Positions 42,410 through 52,800 of a stretch of DNA of 64,000 nucleotides are shown one piece after another. Position numbers and translations under genes: made by a program. The stretch is from assembly GCF_047219225.1 (NCBI RefSeq), contig NZ_CP178208.1, forward strand, positions 2,604,001 to 2,668,000, written 5' to 3'. This DNA comes from IMCC45349 sp047219225 (GTDB lineage: Bacteria; Bacteroidota; Bacteroidia; Flavobacteriales; Flavobacteriaceae). Each line of letters starts with the position of its first letter. Positions within the stretch are counted from its first letter, which is position 1. The notes under the pieces are model-generated. The model had not been told where the DNA came from and searched no databases. It saw only the letters and a list, made by a program, of their open reading frames with translations.

Positions 42410-43363
42410 ATGGAATATTTAGAATTTGAGCTACCTATTAAAGAGCTAGAAGAACAACTGCTTAAATGTCAGTTAATTGGAGAAGAAAGTGACGTAGATG
42501 TTACTGAAACCTGCAAACAAATACAGAAAAAATTAGACGAAACTAAGAAGGATATATATAAAAATTTGACGCCTTGGCAACGTGTACAAATGTCTAGACA
42601 TCCCAATAGACCTTATACTTTAGACTATATCAATGCCATTTTTGGAGAATCTTTCCTTGAATTACATGGAGACAGAAACTTTAAAGATGATAAAGCCATG
42701 ATTGGTGGTTTAGGGAAAATTGGAGATCAAAGTTATATGTTTATTGGTCAACAAAAAGGATATAATACTAAAACTAGACAATACCGAAATTTTGGTATGG
42801 CTAATCCAGAAGGTTATAGAAAAGCATTGCGTTTAATGAAATCTGCTGAGAAGTTTGGAATTCCTGTGGTTACCTTAATTGATACTCCAGGTGCTTATCC
42901 TGGGCTTGAAGCTGAAGAGCGTGGTCAAGGAGAGGCAATTGCAAGAAATATTTTAGAAATGACTCGTCTTAAAGTGCCTATTATTACTGTGATTATTGGA
43001 GAAGGAGCTTCAGGAGGAGCATTAGGTATTGGAGTTGGAGACAAAGTATTAATGTTAGAAAATACTTGGTATTCAGTAATTTCGCCAGAATCTTGTTCAT
43101 CAATCCTTTGGAGAAGTTGGGAGTATAAAGAACAGGCAGCCGAAGCTTTAAAACTTACAGCCAAGGATATGAAGCGCATGAAATTGGTGGATGAAATTGT
43201 AAAAGAACCTTTAGGAGGTGCTCATAAAGATAGAGAGAAAACGTTTGAAACTGTAAGAGATGCTATTGCAAAATCTTACGATGAGTTTAAAAACTTATCA
43301 CCAAAAGAATTGGTTGAAAAACGTATTGAAAAATATTCAAACATGGGAGTCTATAAAGACTAA
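42410..43363 (+). CDS. accA: Acetyl-CoA carboxylase carboxyltransferase subunit alpha
   Basis: 317 residues, normal length. Seen: WQRVQMSRHPNRPYTLDYIN, FLELHGDRNFKDDKAMIGGL, GFVIGQQKG-type MFIGQQKGYNTK, TLIDTPGAYPGLEAEERGQG, IIGEGASGGALGIGVGDKVL, and SPESCSSILWRSW. With AccD it transfers the carboxyl group from biotin to acetyl-CoA, the first step of fatty acid synthesis. Monocistronic by its flanking promoter and terminator. Confidence 0.96.
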   Translation: MEYLEFELPIKELEEQLLKCQLIGEESDVDVTETCKQIQKKLDETKKDIYKNLTPWQRVQMSRHPNRPYTLDYINAIFGESFLELHGDRNFKDDKAMIGGLGKIGDQSYMFIGQQKGYNTKTRQYRNFGMANPEGYRKALRLMKSAEKFGIPVVTLIDTPGAYPGLEAEERGQGEAIARNILEMTRLKVPIITVIIGEGASGGALGIGVGDKVLMLENTWYSVISPESCSSILWRSWEYKEQAAEALKLTAKDMKRMKLVDEIVKEPLGGAHKDREKTFETVRDAIAKSYDEFKNLSPKELVEKRIEKYSNMGVYKD

Positions 43364-43390
43364 TCCTTTAAAATCAATAAATAAAGAAAT

Positions 43391-43418
43391 CCGAAGTTTA
43401 ACGACTTCGGCTTTTTTT
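43391..43418 (+). terminator. Terminator after accA
   Basis: Stem CCGAAGT (43391-43397) with ACTTCGG (43404-43410), then CTTTTTTT. Confidence 0.9.
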
Positions 43419-43530
43419 ATGCTTATTAACAATATTTCTAACTTATTAACAGTTAAATTGTTGACTTATAGTGAACAATGTCGTATCTTATAACTTAGAT
43501 TTATCTTAACATTTTAGTTACATTCGTTTT

Positions 43531-45066
43531 ATGAAACAACCCAATCAATTACAAGGCTATAAAGTAGATAAAAGCACTATTATTAGTCTTGAAAAAGGTA
43601 AAATACCTCCGCAAGCCCTTGATTTAGAAGAGGTTGTGCTTGGGGCTATGATGATAGATAAGAAAGGTGTAGACGAGGTTATAGATATTTTAAGTCCAGA
43701 AGCTTTTTATAAAGAAGCGCATCAATATATTTTTGAAGCTATATTCAAGTTGTTTGAAAATAGTGAACCTATTGACTTATTAACGGTTTCAACTCAATTA
43801 AAGAAGGATGGAAGGTTGGAATTATGTGGAGGAGATTTTTACTTAATTTCTCTTACTCAAAAGGTATCTTCTTCGGCTCATATTGAGTTTCATGCACGTA
43901 TTATTTTACAAAAATTTATTCAACGTAGTTTGATTAAAATTTCAAATGAGATAATTGAAGATTCTTACGATGAAACTAAGGATGTTTTTGACTTATTAGA
44001 TAAAGCTGAATCTAAACTATACGAAGTAACTCAAGGGAATATTAAAAAATCTTCTGAAACTGCCCAAGAATTAGTTATTCAAGCAAAAAAGAAAATTGAA
44101 GAAATTTCTAATAAAGAAGGATTAAGTGGTATTCCTACTGGATTTGATAAGTTAGATAAACTAACTTCTGGATGGCAACCTAGTGATTTAATTATAGTAG
44201 CTGCGCGTCCAGGTATGGGTAAAACAGCACTTACTTTGTCAATGGCTAGAAATATTGCTGTAGATCAAAATATTCCTGTAGCCTTCTTTTCATTGGAGAT
44301 GGCATCTGTACAATTAATTACAAGACTTATATCTTCAGAAACTGGATTGTCTTCTGAGAAACTTAGGACAGGTAAATTAGAAAAGCACGAATGGGAGCAA
44401 TTAAATGTGAAAGTTAAAGGATTAGAAAAAGCACCTTTGTTTATTGATGATACACCATCACTTTCTATTTTTGATTTACGTGCCAAAGCTAGACGTTTAG
44501 CCTCTCAGCATGGTATTAAAATGATCATGATTGATTATTTACAGCTAATGACAGCAGGAGGTGCAACTGGAGGCAATCGTGAACAAGAAATTTCTATGAT
44601 TTCTCGAAACTTAAAGGCTTTAGCAAAAGAGTTAATGGTTCCAGTGATAGCGTTATCACAGTTATCGCGTGCTGTAGAAACTCGTGGTGGTAGTAAAAGA
44701 CCTTTATTGTCTGACCTTCGTGAATCTGGAGCAATTGAGCAGGATGCTGATATTGTATCATTCATTTACAGACCAGAATATTATAAGATTGATGAATGGG
44801 ATGATGAGGAACGTTCTCCAACAGAAGGACAAGCCGAATTTATTGTCGCTAAGCATAGAAATGGTGGTTTAGAGAACATTAGATTGAAATTCCTTGGTCA
44901 TTTAGGTAAGTTTGATAATTTGGATGATTTCGATTCTCCATTTGGACAAGAGTTCCATTCTAAAATGAATGCTGCAGCTAATGATGATAGCTTTAAACCT
45001 GATAATTTTAGAGTAGATCCAAGTCAAGCATTTGGTACTCCTGATGATAATGATGTTCCATTCTAG
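43531..45066 (+). CDS. dnaB: Replicative DNA helicase DnaB
   Basis: 511 residues. N-terminal DnaB domain (PPQALDLEEVVLGAMMIDKK, YIFEAIFKLFENSEPIDLLT), linker, then the RecA-like helicase: Walker A IVAARPGMGKTALTLSMARN, VAFFSLEMASVQLITRLISS, Walker B IKMIMIDYLQLM, VIALSQLSRAVETR and SDLRESGAIEQDADIVSFIYR. It has no intein, unlike some DnaB genes. Opens the fork during chromosome replication. Confidence 0.97.
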   Translation: MKQPNQLQGYKVDKSTIISLEKGKIPPQALDLEEVVLGAMMIDKKGVDEVIDILSPEAFYKEAHQYIFEAIFKLFENSEPIDLLTVSTQLKKDGRLELCGGDFYLISLTQKVSSSAHIEFHARIILQKFIQRSLIKISNEIIEDSYDETKDVFDLLDKAESKLYEVTQGNIKKSSETAQELVIQAKKKIEEISNKEGLSGIPTGFDKLDKLTSGWQPSDLIIVAARPGMGKTALTLSMARNIAVDQNIPVAFFSLEMASVQLITRLISSETGLSSEKLRTGKLEKHEWEQLNVKVKGLEKAPLFIDDTPSLSIFDLRAKARRLASQHGIKMIMIDYLQLMTAGGATGGNREQEISMISRNLKALAKELMVPVIALSQLSRAVETRGGSKRPLLSDLRESGAIEQDADIVSFIYRPEYYKIDEWDDEERSPTEGQAEFIVAKHRNGGLENIRLKFLGHLGKFDNLDDFDSPFGQEFHSKMNAAANDDSFKPDNFRVDPSQAFGTPDDNDVPF

Positions 45067-45162
45067 CAAATATTTTATATTTAAAAGCTAAATTGTAGTT
45101 AATTAAATCTCTTTGTCTAACTTTTTAAGTTATTTTTATAAGGGTATAAAAATGACGTCATT

Positions 45163-46194
45163 ATGTTAGACCAAAGACGAACTACAAATGTATTATTGCT
45201 ATTTATAGTAATTCCTTTAGTATTTTATTTACTAAAAATATTGTCGTTTATTTTTATTCCTTTAATATTCGCAATGTTCATCGCATTATTATTTTTACCA
45301 TTAATGCGTTGGTTGGAAAAAAGACGAGTCCCAAGATTAGTTAGAATTTTAATTGGCATTCTATCAATTGTAGCTGTATTTGCTTTAGGTATAGAGTTAG
45401 TTAAATTATCAAGTAAACAAATCATGTCTTCGGACACCGTGTTTTTTGAACAGGCAGAAGATAAAGTGGCAAGTCTAAAGGTGTATTTAGAAGATACATT
45501 TGCTATAGAGTTTCAAGAAAACAAAAATGTAATATCACAATTTATTCAAAGCGATAATTTAGGTAATACTGTAGGATTTTTAAGAACCTTTCTCACTTCA
45601 ATATTAATGACTTTATTCTTTGTCGTTTTATTATTGGCTGAGTCTATAAACATGCATAAAGTATTAAATAACACAATTCTTAAAAGGAAGCATGCGTCAA
45701 TAAAGGCTTTCATGAAAATTGAAAAAGATTTAATCACCTTTATTAAGGTAAAGGTTTTTGTTAGTTTACTTACAGGAATAGGTACAGGACTTGCATGTGT
45801 TTTTTTTGATGTTAGTTTTCCAATTTTTTGGGGCCTCTTTGCGTTTGTAATAAACTTTGTGCAGATGGTAGGTTCTTTTATATCTGTAATTCTGTTGTCA
45901 ATTTTTGCTTTTGTAGAGTTAGAAACATCAAGCGTGCTATTTTTCTTCATACTATCTATAACAGGAGTACAAGTATTGTTTGGAGCAATATTAGAGCCTA
46001 TTTTTATGGGTAAATCGTTTTCAATTAATGTTATAACAGTATTGATAATGCTTATGCTTTGGGGATTTATTTGGGGAATTCCAGGTTTAATTATGGCTAT
46101 TCCAATTACTGTATTTATTAAGATTATTCTTGAGCAATTTGAGAGTACCAAAGTGATTGCAACATTACTCTCTGGACCTTCCTACAAGAAATAA
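45163..46194 (+). CDS. AI-2E family membrane permease
   Basis: 343 residues, about seven to eight membrane helices. Family features: the paired N-terminal helices (VIPLVFYLLKILSFIFIPLI, FAMFIALLFLPLMRWLEKRR), the large exposed loop, and the C-terminal GAILEPIFMGKSFSINVITV and WGIPGLIMAIPITVFIKIIL. Members export autoinducer-2, act as sodium/proton antiporters or have unknown roles, so the substrate is open. Confidence 0.88.
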   Translation: MLDQRRTTNVLLLFIVIPLVFYLLKILSFIFIPLIFAMFIALLFLPLMRWLEKRRVPRLVRILIGILSIVAVFALGIELVKLSSKQIMSSDTVFFEQAEDKVASLKVYLEDTFAIEFQENKNVISQFIQSDNLGNTVGFLRTFLTSILMTLFFVVLLLAESINMHKVLNNTILKRKHASIKAFMKIEKDLITFIKVKVFVSLLTGIGTGLACVFFDVSFPIFWGLFAFVINFVQMVGSFISVILLSIFAFVELETSSVLFFFILSITGVQVLFGAILEPIFMGKSFSINVITVLIMLMLWGFIWGIPGLIMAIPITVFIKIILEQFESTKVIATLLSGPSYKK

Positions 46195-46258
46195 ACTTGT
46201 TTATTAAAATTAGCTTAAAGCACTTTAGTTGGCAGAATTTTTTAACTATATTTCAAAT

Positions 46259-47515
46259 ATGAAAAAGTTATTTTTAATCCTTTCTTTTTTATGTTCTATA
46301 AACGCTTTTGCATCATATATTTTAATTCCTATGGATGCTGAAAGTCAAAAGAATCATTTAAAAGCTTACGGAATTACTTATTGGACATTAGACAAGCAAC
46401 AAAAAGTTAAATGGCTTCTTAATTACAGAGGTGGTGCTTTTTTATTACCAGATTTTGAGGAAATTCAAAGAGAATGTCAAATTAGAGGAGTGTCTTATGA
46501 AATTATTAGTAATACTAAAGCTGAAAGTATCCTGCAAGATATAAGTAGTCCTAGTAAAAACATGGAGGCAGTTGTTTTAGAAAAAGCACCAAAAATTGCA
46601 GTTTATACACCTTATGGTAAGCAACCTTGGGATGATGCCGTAACAATGGTATTAACTTATGCTGAAATACCTTACGAAACAGTTTATGACGAAGAAGTAT
46701 TAAATGATGCACTTTTATTGTATGATTGGTTGCACTTACATCATGAAGATTTTACAGGACAGTATGGTAAATTTTATAGAAATTATAGAAGCGCAGCGTG
46801 GTATATAAAAGAAAAGAATGATGCAGAGGCTTTGGCAGCAAAATTGGGTTATAATAAGGTTTCTGAAGAAAAACTGGATGTAGCACTAAAAATTAGAGAA
46901 TATGTAGTAGGTGGTGGTTTTATGTTTGCCATGTGTAGTGCAACTGATAGTTTTGATATAGCATTATCTGCTCAAGGTGTTGATATTTGCGAACCAATGT
47001 TTGATGGAGATGGAAGTGATGCTAATTACCAATCTAAAATTGATTATTCTCGAACGTTTGCTTTCACAGACTTTATTTTAGAACGTAGTCCAAATGTATA
47101 TGAGTTTTCAAGTATAGATATGACTAGCAAACGACAAGTACCAAAAGAAACAGATTATTTTTCATTAATGGAATTTTCTGCAAAATGGGATCCTGTACCA
47201 ACTATGCTTTGTCAAAATCATACAGCTTTAGTTAAAGGTTTTATGGGACAAACTACATCTTTTACTAGAGATCAAATTAAGTCTAATGTATTAATAATGG
47301 GAGAAAATAAAACTAATGGTGAAGCAAGATATATTCATGGTATAAATGGCAAAGGTTTTTTTACTTTTTATGGAGGTCATGACCCAGAGGATTATACACA
47401 TAGAGTAGGTGATCCTAAAACTGAGTTGGACTTACACCCAACATCTCCTGGTTACAGACTTATATTAAATAATGTGTTATTTCCTGCAGCTAAGAAGAAA
47501 AAACAAAAAACTTAA
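46259..47515 (+). CDS. Secreted protein of the family often named asparagine synthetase B; glutamine-amidotransferase-like
   Basis: 418 residues from ATG 46259, giving a signal peptide (LFLILSFLCSINAFA); a TTG at 46229 is less likely. The sequence shows neither the N-terminal nucleophile cysteine nor the ATP-pyrophosphatase SGGxDS motif of AsnB. Instead it has EYVVGGGFMFAMCSATDSFD, a nucleophile-elbow-like G-x-C-like turn, and a late histidine region FYGGHDPEDYTHRVGDP with HPTSPGYRLILNN, suggestive of a class I glutamine-amidotransferase-like or ThuA-like fold. Conserved across Bacteroidota. Role unknown; likely extracytoplasmic. It lies 11 bases upstream of the cyclase gene. Confidence 0.72.
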   Translation: MKKLFLILSFLCSINAFASYILIPMDAESQKNHLKAYGITYWTLDKQQKVKWLLNYRGGAFLLPDFEEIQRECQIRGVSYEIISNTKAESILQDISSPSKNMEAVVLEKAPKIAVYTPYGKQPWDDAVTMVLTYAEIPYETVYDEEVLNDALLLYDWLHLHHEDFTGQYGKFYRNYRSAAWYIKEKNDAEALAAKLGYNKVSEEKLDVALKIREYVVGGGFMFAMCSATDSFDIALSAQGVDICEPMFDGDGSDANYQSKIDYSRTFAFTDFILERSPNVYEFSSIDMTSKRQVPKETDYFSLMEFSAKWDPVPTMLCQNHTALVKGFMGQTTSFTRDQIKSNVLIMGENKTNGEARYIHGINGKGFFTFYGGHDPEDYTHRVGDPKTELDLHPTSPGYRLILNNVLFPAAKKKKQKT

Positions 47516-47526
47516 AATAGATTAGT

Positions 47527-48603
47527 TTGAAAAGAACTCTAAGTCAACTACTAGGTTTAATTTTCCAATCAATTATTTATTGGTCAATTTCATTTTGTGT
47601 CTTTATTTTCATAAGGTATTTTGCGCTTAATGAAGAAGAAGGCTTAACTATTGATCCAAAATTTGATGTTCCTATAACTACATGGTTAGAGTATGGAGTT
47701 ATTCTTGGGGTAATTGTAGGTTTCTTTTATGCTATAAATGAGTTTGTTTTTGATAAATATGTGACTCCTAGAGTATATTTAGGATTATCTATCCTTTTAA
47801 AAACATTATTTTATTTACTACTTCTTATTGTGTCGCTTAGCTTTTTAGTCTCTTTACTAGAATATACAGTTGATCGTGATTTGCCTAATGAGAAAGGATG
47901 GTGGCGTACTAATCCATTATTTTGGTTAATGGCAGCTTATTTTTGGTTAAGTTCATTAATCTTTTCTTTTATAAAAATGGCAATAGAACGTTTTGGCAGA
48001 GGCTTATTTTTTAAAATGCTTATAGGAAAATATAGAAGACCAAGAGAGGAGAAAAAGATTTTTATGTTTTTAGATTTAAAATCGTCAACTACAACAGCAG
48101 AAAAATTAGGACATTTTAAGTACAGTCAGTTTATTCAAGATTGTTTCATTGATTTAAATGCTATAATTAATAAGTATGATGCAGAGATTTATCAATATGT
48201 AGGAGATGAAGCTGTACTTACTTGGAATTATAAAAATGGTTTAGAAGATAATAGATGTGTAAATATCTATTTTGATTTTAGAAGACGACTTTTAAATAAA
48301 AAAGATTATTATTTAGATAAGTATGGTGTTTTGCCTGAGTTTAAAGCAGGAATGCATGGAGGTAACCTTATGATGGCTGAAGTTGGAACTATAAAAAAAG
48401 AAATGGCTTACCATGGAGATGTTATTAATACAACAGCTAGAATCCAAGGTGAATGTAATAAATATGGCGAGCAGTTACTAATGTCTGAAGCTTTGATAAA
48501 AGATTTAAATTTGGATAGCTCTTTTGTTACTAATAAAATGGGAAGCGTAATACTTAAAGGTAAAAATGAAGAGGTTATGATTTATTCTCTAAATTTAAGT
48601 TAG
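47527..48603 (+). CDS. Membrane-bound class III adenylate/guanylate cyclase
   Basis: 358 residues from a TTG start 11 bases after the previous stop; no nearby ATG retains the first helix. N-terminal half: four membrane helices (GLIFQSIIYWSISFCVFIFI, WLEYGVILGVIVGFFYAINE, ILLKTLFYLLLLIVSLSFLV, LFWLMAAYFWLSSLIFSFIK). C-terminal half: class III cyclase domain with the metal aspartate in MFLDLKSSTTTAEKLG, the second metal site YQYVGDEAVLTW, and the transition-state residues in YHGDVINTTARIQGECNKYG. Likely makes cAMP; base specificity is not settled by eye. Co-transcribed with the preceding secreted protein. Confidence 0.88.
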   Translation: MKRTLSQLLGLIFQSIIYWSISFCVFIFIRYFALNEEEGLTIDPKFDVPITTWLEYGVILGVIVGFFYAINEFVFDKYVTPRVYLGLSILLKTLFYLLLLIVSLSFLVSLLEYTVDRDLPNEKGWWRTNPLFWLMAAYFWLSSLIFSFIKMAIERFGRGLFFKMLIGKYRRPREEKKIFMFLDLKSSTTTAEKLGHFKYSQFIQDCFIDLNAIINKYDAEIYQYVGDEAVLTWNYKNGLEDNRCVNIYFDFRRRLLNKKDYYLDKYGVLPEFKAGMHGGNLMMAEVGTIKKEMAYHGDVINTTARIQGECNKYGEQLLMSEALIKDLNLDSSFVTNKMGSVILKGKNEEVMIYSLNLS

Positions 48604-48623
48604 GCATGTGTATTTTATAAAGT

Positions 48624-48651
48624 ATTTTACTACTTTTATTGTCAGTAAAAT
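48624..48651. repeat. Short inverted repeat before the small lipoprotein gene
   Basis: ATTTTACT (48624-48631) and AGTAAAAT (48644-48651) form an exact 8-bp dyad with a 12-base spacer, between the cyclase stop and the next ATG. May be a weak terminator or a regulator site. Confidence 0.4.
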
Positions 48652-48665
48652 AAATAAACAAAATC

Positions 48666-48956
48666 ATGAAAAAAACCTTATTAGCCTCATTATTTGCTGT
48701 TGGAATGTTATTTACTTCTTGTTCTTCATCAGATGATAACAACGAAAAGACATGTGAAGATAGAATTCAAGATTCAGCAGAAGCTGCTATTGCATTTGCA
48801 AGTGCTACAGATGATAATTATGTAGAATTATGTAATGCGTATAAAGTTGCATTACAATTACAAATCCAAGACTGTGGAGATTCATCTTCTTTACAAGAAA
48901 CTATTGACGAAGTACTTGGTGATTGCGTTCCAGTTACTGGTGTAGGTAGTAACTAA
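48666..48956 (+). CDS. Small lipoprotein, function unknown
   Basis: 96 residues. Signal peptide with lipobox FTSC (Cys19) and a serine/aspartate-rich start (SSSDDNNEK). The mature part is short and helical with four cysteines (TCEDRI, LCNAY, QDCGD, GDCVP), which may form two disulfides. I recognise no family. The 3' end overlaps the convergent HAD gene by 4 bases. Confidence 0.7.
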   Translation: MKKTLLASLFAVGMLFTSCSSSDDNNEKTCEDRIQDSAEAAIAFASATDDNYVELCNAYKVALQLQIQDCGDSSSLQETIDEVLGDCVPVTGVGSN

Positions 48957-49777
48957 TTATTTCTTTTTTTTGTTTGATTTTTTTGAAAAATCAAATCAGC
49001 CAAAACTACTTCAACACCTAAGTCATTATTGCTTAGTGTTTCATATTTTGCAATGGCTTTTACATTTGGATGTGCATTAGCCATTGCAAAACTATATTTA
49101 GATTGACTTAGCATTTCTAAATCATTGTTATAATCTCCAAATGCTAGAATTTCTTCTGGCAATACATTAAATTTTTTCTGTAAAAGCTTTAAAGCTTCTC
49201 CTTTATTAGATTTATAATCAGAAATATCAACCCAATGTTGACCAGAAACAATTACTTTAAAATCCTTAGCTAAGGAACTTACATTAGGGAAAATATACTT
49301 TTCTGCACTAACATCATTATATAGTGCAATTTTTATAACATCATCTTTTATCTCTGAAATGTGATTGATAATTTGAAAATCTGAATAATACTCTTTAATT
49401 ATTTGAATTATTTCTAAAGAACTGTCCATGATATATGCTTTCTTTCTAGTGCAGTAAATAGGGTGAGTACCATTAAGATTGTAAATGGTTTTGCTAATTT
49501 CTGAAATACTTTTTGGAGATATTATGTTATTAGCAAGTATTTCATTGTCATGGACTACATATGCGCCATTCTCAGCAACAATAGTTATTTCATCTTTTAT
49601 AGTGTGTAATTTATCAAGTATGCTATAATAAGGTCTTCCACTAGCAGCAACAAAATAAATACCTTCCTTTTTTAAATCATAAAATAAGTTTAAAAACTGT
49701 TTACTTACTTCATGATTTGAATTAAGCAAAGTGCCATCCATATCTGTTATGACAAGCTTAATATTGGTTAAATCCAT
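48953..49777 (-). CDS. Cof-type HAD-IIB phosphatase
   Basis: 274 residues. HAD motif I KLVITDMDGTLLNSNHEVS (nucleophile and acid aspartates), motif II VAASGRPYYSI, motif III lysine in KSNKGEALKLLQKKF, motif IV EILAFGDYNNDLEMLSQSKY. The type IIB cap lies between motifs II and III. These enzymes dephosphorylate sugar phosphates, FMN or pyridoxal phosphate; the substrate cannot be told. Confidence 0.92.
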   Translation of the reverse strand: MDLTNIKLVITDMDGTLLNSNHEVSKQFLNLFYDLKKEGIYFVAASGRPYYSILDKLHTIKDEITIVAENGAYVVHDNEILANNIISPKSISEISKTIYNLNGTHPIYCTRKKAYIMDSSLEIIQIIKEYYSDFQIINHISEIKDDVIKIALYNDVSAEKYIFPNVSSLAKDFKVIVSGQHWVDISDYKSNKGEALKLLQKKFNVLPEEILAFGDYNNDLEMLSQSKYSFAMANAHPNVKAIAKYETLSNNDLGVEVVLADLIFQKNQTKKRNN

Positions 49778-49793
49778 ATTCTAATTATTAAAA

Positions 49794-49815
49794 AGCCTAC
49801 TCTAGAGAGTAGGCT
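49794..49815 (-). terminator. Terminator after the propeller-amidohydrolase gene
   Basis: AGCCTACTCT (49794-49803) and AGAGTAGGCT (49806-49815) form a 10-bp stem; on the minus strand TTTTAATAAT follows. Confidence 0.82.
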
Positions 49816-49822
49816 GAATTTA

Positions 49823-52800
49823 TTAATGAGTTCCAACTGCACAACCGCAAGTTTCTCTTGTGAAACTTTTACTTTCCTCATGCCATGGAAATGCTGCATT
49901 ATATTTTGAGTTTTCCCAATAAAATTTAGAGCGCTCTTTAGGATTGTTTCCTATTTCATTCATTGTTTCGGTATCGTATAAACGACCATTAATCATTGTA
50001 TATTTAACGCTTTCAGTATTTCTAATATTCTCTAAAGGATTTTTGTCTAGTACTATTAAGTCTGCTAATTTCCCAACTTCTAACGACCCAATATCATTAC
50101 TCATTCCTAAATAATCTGCACCATTTAAAGTAGCAGCTCTCAAAGCTTCCATATTAGTCATTCCCCCTTGATGTAGCATCCATAATTCCCAGTGCGCCGC
50201 AAGACCTTGTAATTGACCATGTGCTCCTAAATTCACTTTAACGCCTTTATCTGTTAATGCTTTACAGGTTTTAGATGTTAAAATATGTCCATTTTCATAT
50301 TCTTCTTGTGGAATCATTACACGATGTCTTGCTCTAGAATCAATAATACTTCTTGGAAAATATTTAAGTAATTTTTCATTTTCCCAAACATTTGTGTTTT
50401 GATACCAATAGTATTCTCCACTCATTCCAGCATAATTTACTACTAGAGTAGGTGTATATCCAGTATTACTATTTCCCCAAAGTTCTAGAACATCTTTATA
50501 AACAGGAGCAATAGGAATATTATGTTCAACTCCTGTATGTCCATCCATAATCATGGTAATGTTATGATAAAAAGTAGAACCTCCTTCTGGCACTACAAAA
50601 ATGCCTTCTTCACGTGCAGCTTGTAATACTTGCTGACGTTGTTCACGTCTTGGTTGATTATAACTTTTAACAGACAATGCTCCAAAGGCTTTTGTACGTC
50701 TAATTGATGAACGCGCATCATCTAAATTATTAATCACAGCTTTAAAATCGCCATCAGCACCATATAGAATAAACCCAGTAGAGTATAGGCGAGGACCAAC
50801 TAAAGTCCCATTTTTTTGTAATTCAGATAGTGCAAAAACAGTTTCAGTATTTGCTGAAGGATCATGAGCTGTTGTAACACCAAAAGCTAGATTAGCATAG
50901 AATTGCCAATGTTTTTGAGTTGTTAACCCGTAACGGAAACCTCCAATGTGTGCATGTGCATCTACCATTCCGGGCATGATCGTTTTTCCTTCAACATTAT
51001 AAACTTTAGCATTTGAAGGTACTTTAATATCATTTGAGTTTCCAATAGCTTCAATTCTATTCTCATTGATTATAATAGTACCATTTTCAATAACCTTATC
51101 ACCTTCCATCGTAATAATTCTTGCATTAGTAAAGGCAATTTTTCCTGATGGTTTGTCTGTTTTTGCATTTAGATTTATAGAAATACTTTTTTCTGAAAGC
51201 AATTTATTTTCTAGTGAAGCATCTGCAGAAAAATATTGATTTCCTAAAGTCCAATAAATAGTTTTACTGTCTTTAGACCAATGTATGTTTATTCCTGCAT
51301 CTTTAGATAATTGATTGACTGGAATAAATTTTGTTTTATCTGTAATACTTAAAGAAGTTCCCGCTTTAGGCATTGGTGCTTTATAAACTTTATGAAGATG
51401 TTGAAAAGCTACCCAATTATTATCTGGACTAAGTACTAATCTATTTCCATGTTTAGACTTAATTAAAACACGCTCATTATTACCATTTAAGTCTACACTC
51501 TTTAATTCTTTTGTTATTGCACCAAAATACATACCACCTTTTTGATAAATAATTCTATCGTTGGAAGTGTTGAATACAGGAAAATCACCTTCTTTAGTAA
51601 TGAATTTACTATTTGTACCATTAGAATTCATTATATAAAGACCTGATTTTTTTGTAAAAGAATGTCCTTGTTCGTTATTACCACCTTCTTTTTTATAAGT
51701 AATTAAAGTACCATCGTTAGAATAAGAAGGTGTTCTATAAATTCCTTTTTGAGAAGTTAACTTAGTTGGAGTTCCACCAGTAGATGGTATGCTATATATA
51801 GCTCCAAGGTTTTCATCATTCCAAGTAACATAGGTGATGGTTGTTCCATCAGGAGAAAAAACAGGTTCAAATTCAAAATCGGTTCCTGTTGTTAACCTCC
51901 TTGGTTTTCCATTTGGCATTTTCTTTGTCCATAAATAGCCTAAAGCATTAAATACAACCGTTTTTCCATTTGGAGAAGTTTGTAAATGTCTTATTACTTT
52001 TGCGTCAAAATTCTCTGGAGAAACTGGAGTGTCAAACTCTATAGCTTTGGCAATTTTTATTTTGGCATTTGCTTCAAAAGGAATATTTGTTATTTCTAAT
52101 GTATTAATGTCTATTTTATTTATTTTTCCACCGCTCCATATTACAATAGCATCATCATTTGGCATCCAATTAAAGTTTGTATAAACACCAAAAATAGCCC
52201 AAGCTTCTTGCTGGTCTTTGTTTAAACCATCATAAATTGGCCATTCTTCACCAGTTTCTAAATCGTGTATGTATAAAACGGATTTAGTTCTAACACGTTT
52301 AACGAAAGCTAACTTTTTTCCATCCCTTGAAATTTGAGGTCTTGCAGCACCACCAGGACCTCCAGTAATACGTTCTGTTTTTCCCGTTTCTAAATCATAT
52401 CTATTAATTACATAGATTTGTTTATTTGGGTCCTTGTTGTATTGAAAAAAGCCTCCAGGATATACATCTTCACTATAAAAAAGTGATTTTCCATCTGGAG
52501 AAATACAAGGTTCGTTTACATCTTGTTGAGCATTTTTCTTTTTTGTTAATTGAATCCCACTTCCACCAGTTGTGTGATACATCCACATTTCTCCAGCTCC
52601 TAAAGAGCGGGTAGAAGAGAAGTGCTTTCTAGCAATTAAATAGTTACCATCGGGTGTCCATACTGCATTATTTAGTAATCTAAAGTTTTCTTTTGTTATC
52701 TGTTTGGCATTGGAACCATCAATATTCATTGTCCAAATATTATCACCACCACCAGCATCACTAGTAAATGAAATTGTTTTTCCATCAGGACTAAATCTTG

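Noticed and set aside
43260..43493. A 77-residue plus-strand frame across the accA 3' end and the intergenic region
   Set aside because: It overlaps accA out of frame, crosses the accA terminator hairpin and shows no recognisable domain.
45546..46151. A 201-residue minus-strand frame opposite the AI-2E permease gene
   Set aside because: It mirrors the hydrophobic codons of the permease gene, giving a low-complexity Ile/Asn/Thr/Lys protein with no motif; a shadow frame.
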